Of a stretch of 64,000 bases of DNA, positions 36,444 through 45,348 are shown one piece after another. The stretch is from Algibacter luteus (GTDB taxonomy: Bacteria > Bacteroidota > Bacteroidia > Flavobacteriales > Flavobacteriaceae). The position numbers and the translations under genes were made by a program. A model generated the notes under the pieces. That model saw nothing but the letters and a program-made list of their open reading frames with translations. It ran no database searches and had not been told where the DNA came from. The stretch's first letter is position 1, and the number at the start of each line of letters is the position of its first letter. Where the stretch lies: NCBI RefSeq assembly GCF_900141715.1, contig NZ_FQYK01000003.1:103847-167846 (forward strand), given 5' to 3'.

Positions 36444-36635
36444 TTAAGCTGCAAATAAAGCAGCAAATCCAATACCTTCAATAAGTGCAGCTGCGATAAG
36501 CATTGCTGTTTGGATTTTTCCAGAAGCTTCTGGTTGACGTGCAATAGCTTCCATTGCTTGTCCACCGATTCTACCAATACCTAATCCAGCACCGATAACA
36601 ATTAAACCAGCTCCTACAAAATTTAAACCTGTCAT
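36444..36635 (-). CDS. atpE: ATP synthase c subunit
   Basis: This 63-residue two-helix hairpin makes up the rotor ring. The glycine-rich first helix (GAGLIVIGAGLGIGRIGG), polar loop ARQPEA and ion-binding glutamate E53 in ALIEG are visible. A glycine, not Ser or Thr, follows E53, which fits proton rather than sodium coupling. This subunit is needed in many copies per complex, and the hairpin just downstream could help provide that. Confidence 0.96.
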   Translation of the reverse strand: MTGLNFVGAGLIVIGAGLGIGRIGGQAMEAIARQPEASGKIQTAMLIAAALIEGIGFAALFAA

Positions 36636-36667
36636 AATATATATATTAAAAATTAAACATTCTTTTT

Positions 36668-37744
36668 TTAGTGGTCGTCATGGTGTTCTTCAACAGCCGA
36701 CCCGAAATATAAAGCAGATAACATGGTAAAGATATATGCTTGTAATGCGGCTACTAAAAGTTCAAGTAATGATAAAGCGAATGCTAAACCAAATGACAAT
36801 GAACTTCCTAACCAGTTTTTAAATATGAACATTAAACCAATAATACTCATTAACACAATGTGTCCTGCAGTAATATTTGCATACAAACGAATCATTAAAG
36901 AGAATGGTTTAATTATAGTTCCTAGCAACTCAATTGGTGCTAAAATTATTTTCATTGGAACAGGTACACCTGGCATCCAGAAAATGTGCCCCCAGTAATT
37001 CTTATTAGCAGTAAAAGTAGTTAGGAAATAAGTTATTAAAGCCAATGCCAATGTAACTGCTATGTTATTCGTAACATTTACTCCTAGTGGTGTAAGACCT
37101 AATAAGTTTATAATCCATACAAAAAAGAACACCGTTAGTAAATATGGCATGTATTTTTTATATTTTTTTACGCCAATGTTTGGAATAGCAATATCGTCTC
37201 TAATGTACAAGATTATTGGTTCTAAAAATCTACCCATACCTTTAGGTAAACTTCCTGTTTTATATTTTTTAGCCATTCTGCTAAACATGAAAAACATTAA
37301 TAAACCAACTAAAAATATGGTGAACACGTTTTTAGTTATAGAGAAGTCTAAAGGTTTTTCGTTTGTAGCGTGATGGTGCTCGTCTAAATTAATAGTTCCA
37401 GACGCATCAGTTTTATATATTTTTCCGTGAAAAGATTTATAATAATTACCATCCACTTCGGCAACACTTTCACCATGGTGTAATTTTGAAGATGAAAACA
37501 CTTTTAATCCGTTATCCCATAAAATAACCGGCAAAGGAAATCCGATATATTTATGCTCGCCACTTTCAGTTGTATAAGAAGTTAAACTAAAATCATGCGA
37601 ATCAAGTAAGTGATGATTAATGTATTCTTTTATTTCAGTTTTTATATCACTTTCTCCTTCTTTAGGTTCTTCTTTTGCGAATACAGACGCTGAAACAAAA
37701 AAGAAGAATAGACAAATAGTTTTTAAAGAAATAATATTTTGCAT
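36668..37744 (-). CDS. atpB: ATP synthase a subunit with secreted N-terminal extension
   Basis: The 358 residues begin with a signal peptide (ICLFFFFVSASVFAKEE), followed by about 110 periplasmic residues rich in His and charged residues (KLHHGES, LDEHHHATNEK). The a-subunit membrane core then has the essential arginine segment PFSLMIRLYANITAGH. It is about 90 residues longer than the E. coli protein. The extension is known from other Bacteroidetes. It forms the proton channel with the c ring. Confidence 0.95.
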   Translation of the reverse strand: MQNIISLKTICLFFFFVSASVFAKEEPKEGESDIKTEIKEYINHHLLDSHDFSLTSYTTESGEHKYIGFPLPVILWDNGLKVFSSSKLHHGESVAEVDGNYYKSFHGKIYKTDASGTINLDEHHHATNEKPLDFSITKNVFTIFLVGLLMFFMFSRMAKKYKTGSLPKGMGRFLEPIILYIRDDIAIPNIGVKKYKKYMPYLLTVFFFVWIINLLGLTPLGVNVTNNIAVTLALALITYFLTTFTANKNYWGHIFWMPGVPVPMKIILAPIELLGTIIKPFSLMIRLYANITAGHIVLMSIIGLMFIFKNWLGSSLSFGLAFALSLLELLVAALQAYIFTMLSALYFGSAVEEHHDDH

Positions 37745-37779
37745 ATCACTTATAATAAATAGTGGCTTAAAAATCGGTG

Positions 37780-37807
37780 CAAAGGTATGTTTTTATCTGA
37801 AAAGCAA
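37780..37807 (-). promoter_or_regulatory. Internal promoter before atpB
   Basis: On the minus strand TTG (37807-37805), a 17-base spacer and TACCTTTG (37787-37780) match the Bacteroidetes promoter. It lies in the 98-base gap upstream of atpB, giving atpBEFHAG a start independent of sprE. Confidence 0.6.
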
Positions 37808-37842
37808 AAAAGAAAATTTAATAATATTTACTTCGTTCAATT

Positions 37843-38244
37843 TTAAGGCTTTAAATTGTCTAATCGATTGAGAAATTTGGACAGAATAACACTTTCTGTA
37901 ATCAAGCAAATAACGTAAGGAATAAAAAAAGTTAAGAACTCTAATCGGGTTAAAACTCCATCAGCTTTATACTGCGGGAAAAAAAGAAAAAAAAAGAATA
38001 CAAACTTCAGCATACTTGCTGCCATAAAGATAAAACCTAGTTGATCCTTTAGTTTATTACGCAACGCGAAAAGAAGAATTATTACGCCACAAGCTAGAAT
38101 CACGTTAACCACATAAGAATAAATTAATTGGTTAACGGTAATCGATTCAATAAACAAATTATTAAGAAGCAGGTGTGCAACAAATGCGATTAAAGCAACA
38201 AAAACCACAATGAAGCAGTTTGAAATAAGTTTTTTAATAGTCAA
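37843..38244 (-). CDS. AtpI-position membrane protein (DUF6168 type)
   Basis: This 133-residue protein has four predicted membrane helices. It sits between atpZ and atpB, the place held by atpI in many bacteria. AtpI proteins assist c-ring assembly or bring Mg/Ca. From memory this fits DUF6168; it is not a recognisable AtpI by motif. The start codon is TTG, overlapping the atpZ stop (TTGA), which suggests coupling. A role in ATP synthase assembly is inferred from position. Confidence 0.75.
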   Translation of the reverse strand: MTIKKLISNCFIVVFVALIAFVAHLLLNNLFIESITVNQLIYSYVVNVILACGVIILLFALRNKLKDQLGFIFMAASMLKFVFFFFLFFPQYKADGVLTRLEFLTFFIPYVICLITESVILSKFLNRLDNLKP

Positions 38245-38486
38245 GGATTTAGTTTCTTTATTTGTTTAAGTACAGCATACAAAGAAATGGCAACACCAAA
38301 CAGTGTGCAAACAATTAAAAAAACTTTACCAGAATTTCCGAATTTAACATCTAGCCATTTACCTAATATTACAAAAAGATATATAGTGATGCCCATTTGA
38401 ATAGCAATTCCAGATAAAGCAGCTATTTGTTTAAGCTGTTTTTTCTGGTTCTCCTTTTCGTTGTTGGATTGCTGCTTGTCCGCCAT
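38241..38486 (-). CDS. atpZ: AtpZ/AtpI-family ATP synthase accessory protein
   Basis: The 81 residues have two membrane helices (AALSGIAIQMGITIYLFVILGKWLD; VFLIVCTLFGVAISLYAVL) and the family pattern GxWLDxKF. AtpZ proteins accompany atp operons and are proposed to aid ion supply or assembly. The start lies 56 bases inside the bactofilin gene, an unusually long overlap. Confidence 0.88.
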   Translation of the reverse strand: MADKQQSNNEKENQKKQLKQIAALSGIAIQMGITIYLFVILGKWLDVKFGNSGKVFLIVCTLFGVAISLYAVLKQIKKLNP

Positions 38487-38862
38487 TATTCATTTCTTTT
38501 ACAGTACCTTTCATAACGCAGGTAACGTTAAAGGTTGCACCTGGCTCTACAGCTAATTTGCTGGCAACAACCTCACCTTCAATATGTGCAGAAGCTTTTA
38601 GTGTTAATGTGCCAGACAATGCCAGTTTACCAGAAAATTTACCTTCAAAATACGCATCGGTACCATTTAATGTGCCTTTAATTAGTCCGGATTTACCAAC
38701 AACTACTTTTCCTGAAGTTTTTATGTTTCCTTCAATAGTACCGTCTATTCTTAAATCGCCTTGGCTACCAAAGTCTCCAACCAATTTAGTGCCTTGAGCA
38801 ATTATGTTTTGGTTTGATGTGCCTTCAGTCATTTGTTTTTCCTTTTTGTTTTCTGAGAACAT
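38431..38862 (-). CDS. Bactofilin (polymer-forming cytoskeletal protein)
   Basis: This 143-residue protein has the bactofilin beta-helix core: IAQGTKLVGDFGSQGDLRIDGTIEGNI, then GKVVVGKSGLIKGTL and HIEGEVVASKLAVEPGA. Bactofilins self-assemble into membrane-associated filaments that organise envelope machinery. A start at 38832 (MTEGTSNQN) is also possible. It lies directly between sprE and atpZ. The link with a gliding/secretion gene raises the possibility that it positions that machinery. Confidence 0.92.
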   Translation of the reverse strand: MFSENKKEKQMTEGTSNQNIIAQGTKLVGDFGSQGDLRIDGTIEGNIKTSGKVVVGKSGLIKGTLNGTDAYFEGKFSGKLALSGTLTLKASAHIEGEVVASKLAVEPGATFNVTCVMKGTVKEMNNGGQAAIQQRKGEPEKTA

Positions 38863-38875
38863 GATTTTGTTAAGT

Positions 38876-41431
38876 TTAATTATTATCGATATTCAAATAC
38901 GCATCCAAATTTTTATGAATTTGAATGATTTGATAATTTGTAGATGATACTACAAAATAGGGGGCTTTTATTTTCTTTTGATCTTTTTCAGTTAATAACT
39001 GATTAAAGGTTTTTGCTACTTGTGCCGTTTTTAACCCGTGAACTAATACAAACTTGGTTACTGGATCGTAAACATCTACAGATGAGTTCAAATTATAATA
39101 CTTCACGTTTTTTAAAACTTCGTCTAAAGTTACTTTAAAATTAGCTATTTGTTCTTGCTGCGCCGTATTAAACCGGAATACCACCTTATAATTGTCGGGA
39201 ATACTATCGGTATCTTGAACAAATTCTTTGTTTTCTAATTTAGGTAAAACATTAGTCTCAATATGTTGTGCTTGTTTGCCTTCCGGTGTATTGGCGTAAG
39301 TAACAGCCAAATAATTAATCGCTTTTTGGTAAGCTTCATAACCGTGTAAACGTCCAGATGCAGTTGCTTTAAGTAATTCGAATTTAGACACCATAGGTTC
39401 GCCATCAAAAGTTTTTATATATTCTTCACTTTTTGAAATTACATCTGCATATTCTTGATTTTCATGCTGAATATATAAGGCTTCGTACAAACTTTCAGGG
39501 CTATTTTCATCCCGTTCGGTAACCAATTCTGGATTCTTTAAAATAGTGGCATATCTTGAATCCGGGTATTTTTCAATAATCTCTTCTTTAGCAATCGAAG
39601 CTTCATCTTGTTCACCTAATAATTCATATATTTTATACAAGTTATATTTTGAAGGTAATACGAGTCTTTCTTCAGGATTACTATCTAAAAGATTCTGTAA
39701 TTTATCTTTTGCAAGTTCGTATTCTTTAAACTTCTCTTTGTAAATTAATCCTAGTTGATAATATGCGTAATTGCGTGTTTTTGAAATACTATCAATTTCT
39801 TTTTCTTCGGAAGGTATTTTTGAAATGTAAAACTGCGGATCAAAGCGTTCTTCTTCTGAGGCCGTATCCAGCACACTTGTAAGAGTATTGTTATTACTAG
39901 TATTTGAAGCGCCTTGACTAGACCATCTCCAATTATCTTCTAAGGGTCTATCTCCCCAAAATTTTACAAATTCATTTTTCCCATAAGCCACAGTTGTTGG
40001 ATTATAAAAATAAAAATTATTGGATTGTGGGGCAGAATTAAAACTGTTTGGTCTAGACCCAATGGTATTTACCGTTGCTAAACCTGTATTTCTCTCGGCA
40101 GCTTCTTCTTTTTCTTTCTCTGCTTCGGCTTTCGCTTTTAAATCGCTTACAAAAGTTTCAAAATAGGTTAACTTTTCGTCTTCCGATAAGTTTACTAAAT
40201 TTAAAATGCTGTCGTTTACCTTCGCAATGGCTTCGTAATAAATAACATCTTCTAAATTATCGCGCTTACGCTTTATTATTCTGTATGGTTTTGAGTTGAG
40301 CACTAAATTACTCATAGTACTATCATAATACTCGCCAGCATCAGCATAAACAGAAGCATCAAAATACATGTCGCCTAACGTTTCATAGTTTTTTGCTTTC
40401 AGTAATTTGTCTCGACTATCTGTTCTTAACGATTTATTGTAATACGCCACCGCCAAAGAATCTGAACCATTTTTTAAATGATAAGTTGCCGTGTGGTGAT
40501 ATATTTTGTCTAAAAATGGACGATTTTCCCTGTTTTCTTCGAGTTCAGCTAATAATTCGTTCATTTCTAACTTATTACCGTTTTCAAAATCGAAGTTCTT
40601 AACTTTTTCTAGATAAGCCGATATCATATAGATTCTCGGTGTTTTTCTATTGAGTTCTATCACCTTATTGAAGGCAATGTTTGCGCTATCTTTATAACCC
40701 AGCTGGTTGTATAACTGGCCTTGAATGAATCGATATCGACCGCGTTCATCGTTACTTTTCGTAGCATTTGAAGCGATTTCTAGTTGTGTGATTGCGGTAT
40801 CAATTATTTTGACGTTTAAATACGCCTGAGCTAGTATTGAAGAGGCGTCTGCCAAATCTTGGCCTTCTAAATCTTCTTGTTTAAAAAGTCGTTTTAAATT
40901 TTTTATAGCCAGCTCGTTGTTATCTAATCTAATATTGGTTTTTTCGCGCCATACTTTGGCTTGATTTATTTTATCGCTAGCTGGATATTTGTATAGTATG
41001 TAGTTGAAAGCTTCAAGTGCTGGTACAAAGCGCTGATCGAAATACCTGGCTTTTCCTAACAGCAAATAGGCTTCATCCATTTGCGGATTTTTCTCCTTAC
41101 CATCAATATTCATGCTATGCTTCTGAATGGCTTTTACTGCTTTTTCTTCAGCTTTAGAAAAGTTTTCGTTTTTAGATTGACCAGGAAGCACAACATCTTC
41201 AAAAATCTGCATGCGTTCAATGGGTAATATTTCCCAGTAATTGTCAAAATAAGCCTCGTTAAGTGAAGTTTTTCCTTGCTCTAAAGCATTGTAACCATTA
41301 AATAACGCATTATATTCGGCGGTAACAGCATGAAAATTTCGATTTATAAATTTATCCTTTTTCCTAGAACAACTTAATGCAACTATGGCTAAGAAAAGAA
41401 CGAGTAGTATGGTTTTATTGGGTGTTTTCAA
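38876..41431 (-). CDS. sprE: Type IX secretion/gliding lipoprotein SprE (PorW)
   Basis: This 851-residue lipoprotein has a lipobox (AIVALSCSRKKDK, Cys at 21) and multiple TPR repeats through the N-terminal 400 residues and again after 570. The N-terminal FINRNFHAVTAEYNALFNGYNAL is typical of the SprE/PorW family. PorW/SprE is an essential type IX secretion system component thought to link the outer-membrane translocon with the trans-envelope PorN ring. The start is a TTG at 41431, because an in-frame stop lies just upstream and the signal peptide begins there. It is 13 bases from the bactofilin gene. Confidence 0.9.
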   Translation of the reverse strand: MKTPNKTILLVLFLAIVALSCSRKKDKFINRNFHAVTAEYNALFNGYNALEQGKTSLNEAYFDNYWEILPIERMQIFEDVVLPGQSKNENFSKAEEKAVKAIQKHSMNIDGKEKNPQMDEAYLLLGKARYFDQRFVPALEAFNYILYKYPASDKINQAKVWREKTNIRLDNNELAIKNLKRLFKQEDLEGQDLADASSILAQAYLNVKIIDTAITQLEIASNATKSNDERGRYRFIQGQLYNQLGYKDSANIAFNKVIELNRKTPRIYMISAYLEKVKNFDFENGNKLEMNELLAELEENRENRPFLDKIYHHTATYHLKNGSDSLAVAYYNKSLRTDSRDKLLKAKNYETLGDMYFDASVYADAGEYYDSTMSNLVLNSKPYRIIKRKRDNLEDVIYYEAIAKVNDSILNLVNLSEDEKLTYFETFVSDLKAKAEAEKEKEEAAERNTGLATVNTIGSRPNSFNSAPQSNNFYFYNPTTVAYGKNEFVKFWGDRPLEDNWRWSSQGASNTSNNNTLTSVLDTASEEERFDPQFYISKIPSEEKEIDSISKTRNYAYYQLGLIYKEKFKEYELAKDKLQNLLDSNPEERLVLPSKYNLYKIYELLGEQDEASIAKEEIIEKYPDSRYATILKNPELVTERDENSPESLYEALYIQHENQEYADVISKSEEYIKTFDGEPMVSKFELLKATASGRLHGYEAYQKAINYLAVTYANTPEGKQAQHIETNVLPKLENKEFVQDTDSIPDNYKVVFRFNTAQQEQIANFKVTLDEVLKNVKYYNLNSSVDVYDPVTKFVLVHGLKTAQVAKTFNQLLTEKDQKKIKAPYFVVSSTNYQIIQIHKNLDAYLNIDNN

Positions 41432-41547
41432 TGCTTGTTTTTTTTAGACTAAATAACTGTAAACTGCCGTTATTATTATATAGAATGGTAAAAATAAGCA
41501 TCTTTTTCTATTTACCTAAAAAATGTAATGACTTTTAAATAAAAGGA

Positions 41548-42243
41548 TTAGTTCGCAAAATGAGCTTCAAGTTCTTTTAAAGTAGCCGCACTGGTTTCTA
41601 AATCTTTCACAACCTCACCTTTATCTAAAACCACAATGCGCTCGCACACATCGGTTACATGCATTAAATCATGACTAGAAATTAAAACGGTAACACCCTG
41701 TTTTTGGGCTAATTCCTTAACAATACTTTTTAATCTTATTTGTGTTGTAGGGTCTAAGTTCGCGAAGGGTTCGTCTAGAATAATGACTTCGGGGTTACCA
41801 ATTAATGCGGCAACAATACCAGCCTTTTTTTGATTTCCTTTACTTAAATCGCGCAAATACTTTTTTTGCCCGATGATTTCGCCATGAAAAAAGTCTTCAA
41901 ACTTTGCTACAAGAGAATCTACATCGGCCTTATTTTGTCCGCGTAATTCTCCAATAAAATAAAAATATTCTTCTGGAGTTAAATACCCAATTAAAAAGCT
42001 CTCATCAATAAATGCCGATGTAAAAGGTTTCCAATCTTCACTTTTATCCACTTGTACGCCATTATTTTTTATGAATCCCGTAGTTGGCTGAATCAAATCT
42101 AAAAGCAAACTGAAATAGGTCGTTTTTCCTGCGCCATTATTACCAACCAAACCAAAACTTTGCCCTTTAGGAATATCTAAAGAATCAATTTTCAAAACTT
42201 GATTACCGCTGTATTTTTTAGTTAAGTTAGAAGTTGTTATCAT
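41548..42243 (-). CDS. ABC transporter ATP-binding protein
   Basis: The 231 residues have Walker A GNNGAGKTT, signature LSKGNQKK (a variant of LSGGQ) and Walker B VIILDEPFANLDP with the switch His in SSHDLMH. The KGNQ signature is typical of multidrug/Nod-type export ATPases. It lies 12 bases downstream of the DUF5687 membrane gene and below padR, so it forms a regulated exporter with them. The substrate is unknown. Confidence 0.93.
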   Translation of the reverse strand: MITTSNLTKKYSGNQVLKIDSLDIPKGQSFGLVGNNGAGKTTYFSLLLDLIQPTTGFIKNNGVQVDKSEDWKPFTSAFIDESFLIGYLTPEEYFYFIGELRGQNKADVDSLVAKFEDFFHGEIIGQKKYLRDLSKGNQKKAGIVAALIGNPEVIILDEPFANLDPTTQIRLKSIVKELAQKQGVTVLISSHDLMHVTDVCERIVVLDKGEVVKDLETSAATLKELEAHFAN

Positions 42244-42254
42244 AATAATTTCAT

Positions 42255-43733
42255 TTAATTGTTTTGATTGAATGCATCAATCATTTTATATTTTGAATCT
42301 AAATATTTCTGAGTAATGAATTTCATTAGTTTTTGATGCAATACAATGCCAATAATTCCTAAAATCATTAAAACTAAGCAAGCTATTTCGAAGCCTACTA
42401 AAAAATAGCATGCAGCAAATAAACCCATTGGTAAGAGCAAGAGCGGAATACCAATTAGCCATTGTACAGCGCCAGTTCCTTGATAATTAAAGGCCGCCTT
42501 TTGACTTAAATCTATTTTTTTTCTGTTGAAAGAACCACCATATAAAATAACATGTGTATTTACCCCCACGTTATAAATGGCCGCCGCAAAATGTGCTAAT
42601 AATATTTTCCACCCGAAAAACACGTAAGGAATGCCTAAAACAAACAATATCAAGACGCTAACTGCCATCAACGTGAATTTAGATTTCAAATACTGCTCGT
42701 ATTTAATGTTTTGACTCATGAGTAGTTTGTAATAACCACTGTCCCAAGCTGGAATAAACTGCCCGAAATTAATAAGGAAGATGCCTGTTGAAAACACGCC
42801 AATAAACACAAAAAACCAAGGTAGATTTTGATAGGTTGGTTGCGGATAGAAAAACAAACCATACAATAAGCCAATAGCCAACATCCATACTGAAGATTTT
42901 GTGCGTTTGTTTCGCCAAATCAACTTTAAATCAAGCTGCATAAAAGGTGCGATATCTCCAAAGTTTTTTGTCCATTCTAAATTTGAAGCATTAACTTCTT
43001 TGATTTTTGTTTTTAAACCAGAATCTAAAAACAGTTTTTGCCTTAAAATTTTAAAGTTGAACAAATAACATAATACCAAAAGCATTATTGGGGCAGTAAT
43101 TAGAAGTGGTTGATTATATAAAGTGTCAAAGGCGTTTCCAATTATTTTATTAAATGATATAATATTAAAATGATTGAGTGCATAGAAACCTCCTGCGATA
43201 ACAATTATAGGCAGAAAAGACAGTTCCTTTTCTGAAGAAAAACTTTCTATTATGAAGTTTAAAAAATTAATAATTAAAACCACGACGACTAAAGCTAACA
43301 TCCAGATAAGTACGTTTACCAAGGGGTAATCATGATAGATTAAAGTGATGCCGAACGGCACAATGGCAAATAGAGGCAGAAAATTAAAAAATGAAAATGC
43401 CGATTTACCCAAAACATAGTTAACCACCTTACTTCTTTTAAGAGGAAGTGTTAATAATGGTTTTACCGACATGACTGGTAATTTTTGGAAGAAAAAACGA
43501 AAAACCAAATCAAACAAAATCCAATAGAACAGTAAACTATTCACAATGATTAGAGGATCTTGCTCTGGATACATTTTTTTAAGTCCGGGAAATAATAACA
43601 CCCCCATTCCTAAAAACATCGCTATAAAATAAAGGCTTAAAAAACCCATGAATATTTTAATACCTAAACTTTTTCCAAAACTTGCTGATCTAAAAAAAGA
43701 TTTCCATTCTAGCATTAAAAATCGTTTAATCAT
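42255..43733 (-). CDS. DUF5687 membrane protein, ABC permease
   Basis: This 492-residue protein has about 10-12 membrane helices and the typical start MIKRFLMLEWKSFFRSASFGK of the Bacteroidetes DUF5687 permeases. Its place beside a single ATPase gene implies a homodimeric or half-type ABC-2-like exporter. The middle portion (FMQLDLKLIWRNKRTKSS) repeats the pattern of the N-terminus, which suggests an internal duplication. Confidence 0.85.
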   Translation of the reverse strand: MIKRFLMLEWKSFFRSASFGKSLGIKIFMGFLSLYFIAMFLGMGVLLFPGLKKMYPEQDPLIIVNSLLFYWILFDLVFRFFFQKLPVMSVKPLLTLPLKRSKVVNYVLGKSAFSFFNFLPLFAIVPFGITLIYHDYPLVNVLIWMLALVVVVLIINFLNFIIESFSSEKELSFLPIIVIAGGFYALNHFNIISFNKIIGNAFDTLYNQPLLITAPIMLLVLCYLFNFKILRQKLFLDSGLKTKIKEVNASNLEWTKNFGDIAPFMQLDLKLIWRNKRTKSSVWMLAIGLLYGLFFYPQPTYQNLPWFFVFIGVFSTGIFLINFGQFIPAWDSGYYKLLMSQNIKYEQYLKSKFTLMAVSVLILFVLGIPYVFFGWKILLAHFAAAIYNVGVNTHVILYGGSFNRKKIDLSQKAAFNYQGTGAVQWLIGIPLLLLPMGLFAACYFLVGFEIACLVLMILGIIGIVLHQKLMKFITQKYLDSKYKMIDAFNQNN

Positions 43734-43812
43734 ATCTTGATGGTTTAAGTTTTACAATAAGTAAGTACTGTTCAGTTACGTATTGTTACATTTTTTTTAC
43801 AATTTTAAGAAA

Positions 43813-44157
43813 TTAATGTAATTTCTCACGAAATTTAGGGTTAATTAACGCCCTCATGTTTTTCATGTAACTTTCTAATTCGGCCAGTTTTTTTACCGTT
43901 TCTTTGGTTCCTGCTTCAGTTAATCGATAATATTTACGAATTCTTTTGCCAATTTTTACAATTTCAACTTCCACTAAGTCCTGGTCTTCAAGCTTATGAA
44001 GTGCAGGATACAAGGCGCCTTCCGTAAGTTTAAGCTCTCCGTTTGTGATTTCAAATACTCTTTGAGTAATTTCATAGCCATACATCTTGTCATGCTCGTT
44101 TAAAAGCTTCAAAAGAATTGTAACTATGCTACCCTTATACAAATTTGAATTTTTCAT
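43813..44157 (-). CDS. PadR-family transcriptional regulator
   Basis: This 114-residue winged-helix repressor has the PadR pattern KGSIVTILLKLLNEHDKMYGYEI and LTEGALYPALHKLEDQDLVEVE. PadR repressors sense small molecules and usually control adjacent transporter genes and themselves. It heads the padR-permease-ATPase unit, with a palindromic site next to its promoter. Confidence 0.93.
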   Translation of the reverse strand: MKNSNLYKGSIVTILLKLLNEHDKMYGYEITQRVFEITNGELKLTEGALYPALHKLEDQDLVEVEIVKIGKRIRKYYRLTEAGTKETVKKLAELESYMKNMRALINPKFREKLH

Positions 44158-44164
44158 ACAACTT

Positions 44165-44193
44165 CAAATATAATACATAATTTATTTATGCAT
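44165..44193 (-). promoter_or_regulatory. padR promoter with an adjacent inverted repeat, possible PadR operator
   Basis: Minus-strand TATATTTG (44172-44165) matches the -7 box eight bases before the padR ATG. Immediately upstream an 8-bp inverted repeat (ATACATAA, five bases, TTATGCAT; one mismatch) spans 44173-44193. The ATG/CAT half sites resemble known PadR operators. Autoregulation is inferred. Confidence 0.45.
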
Positions 44194-44251
44194 TTGAAAA
44201 TTATATATAGTTTTTTATCGAAAAAACTTACCGTTTATTTAATGGCTTCAC

Positions 44252-44259
44252 TATTTTTG
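44252..44259 (+). promoter_or_regulatory. -7 box for the PaaE-like reductase gene
   Basis: TATTTTTG matches TAnnTTTG, 17 bases before the ATG. No good -33 TTG is seen. Confidence 0.45.
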
Positions 44260-44276
44260 CCTAAAACTAATTCTAT

Positions 44277-45332
44277 ATGTCATCATTCTATAAACTTTCA
44301 GTAAAAAACATAACAAGAGAAACAGCCAAAGCGATAAGTATTTCTTTTAATCTTCCTGAAAATCTTAAACATACATTTCAATTTAAAGCAGGACAATATA
44401 TTACCCTCAAAACAGAAATTGAGGGGAATGAAGTGCGTCGTGATTATTCACTTTGTGTATCTCCAAAAAGTGGCGAATTAAAAGTTGCTGTAAAAGAAGT
44501 TAAGGATGGCACATTTTCAGCATTTGCAAATAATACTTTAAAAGTGGGCGACACTATTGAGGTTGCTCCGCCTAAAGGACGTTTCATTTTTGAACCAAAC
44601 GATTCTAAGACTAAAAATATCGCGCTTTTTGCTGCTGGTAGTGGCATTACACCTATACTAAGCATAATTAAGTGCGCTCTAGAAGAAGAAATACATAGCA
44701 AAGTTATTCTAGTTTACGGTAATAAAACCACCGACGACACTATGTTTTTAAACGAATTGTTAGAACTTCAACACGAATATAAAGAGCGATTTTCTATTCA
44801 GTTTGTTTTTAGTCAGCAAGATGAAGACGATTCCATTTTTGGACGTATTGAAAAAAGTACGGTTAACTATGTCATGAAAAATAAACACAAGCATATTGAA
44901 GTTGATGCCTACTATTTATGCGGACCAGAAGCCATGATTCATACGGTTAAAAATGTTTTAACTGACCATGGAATAGACAAAGACCGCATTCATTTTGAAC
45001 TGTTTAAAGCTGCTAAAACAGCTGATGTAAAAGAAGAAAAAGTTGCCTCTGGCACCACTAGCATTACCATAACTGTTGATGAAGATACTACCACTTTTGA
45101 GATGTCTCAAAAACAAACCATTCTTGAAGCAGCTCTTGATGAAGATTTAGATGCACCGTATTCTTGTCAAGGCGGTATTTGTAGTAGTTGTTTAGCCAGA
45201 ATTACAGAAGGTGAAGCCACTATGCGACAAAATAATATTTTAACGGAAAGTGAAGTTGCCGAAGGGTTAATTCTTACCTGTCAAGCACACCCAACAACAC
45301 CCACAATTGTTGTAGATTATGATGATGTTTAA
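44277..45332 (+). CDS. FAD/2Fe-2S oxidoreductase, PaaE-like
   Basis: The 351 residues contain an FAD-binding barrel (RRDYSLCVSP), an NAD(P)-binding domain (AAGSGITPILSIIK; YYLCGPEAMI) and a C-terminal plant-type 2Fe-2S ferredoxin domain (SCQGGICSSCLARITEG...LTCQAHP). It resembles PaaE, the reductase of phenylacetyl-CoA epoxidase. No paaABCD genes are nearby, so it may serve another oxygenase or desaturase in this cell. The domain reading is firm; the partner is unknown. Confidence 0.88.
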   Translation: MSSFYKLSVKNITRETAKAISISFNLPENLKHTFQFKAGQYITLKTEIEGNEVRRDYSLCVSPKSGELKVAVKEVKDGTFSAFANNTLKVGDTIEVAPPKGRFIFEPNDSKTKNIALFAAGSGITPILSIIKCALEEEIHSKVILVYGNKTTDDTMFLNELLELQHEYKERFSIQFVFSQQDEDDSIFGRIEKSTVNYVMKNKHKHIEVDAYYLCGPEAMIHTVKNVLTDHGIDKDRIHFELFKAAKTADVKEEKVASGTTSITITVDEDTTTFEMSQKQTILEAALDEDLDAPYSCQGGICSSCLARITEGEATMRQNNILTESEVAEGLILTCQAHPTTPTIVVDYDDV

Positions 45333-45348
45333 CTTTAAACCGTAACTG

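Noticed and set aside
44277-45332. Phenylacetate degradation operon
   Set aside because: Only a PaaE-like reductase is present; paaABCD and paaK of the catabolic pathway are absent, and the PaaK-like gene at 50-52 kb belongs to the glycan cluster.
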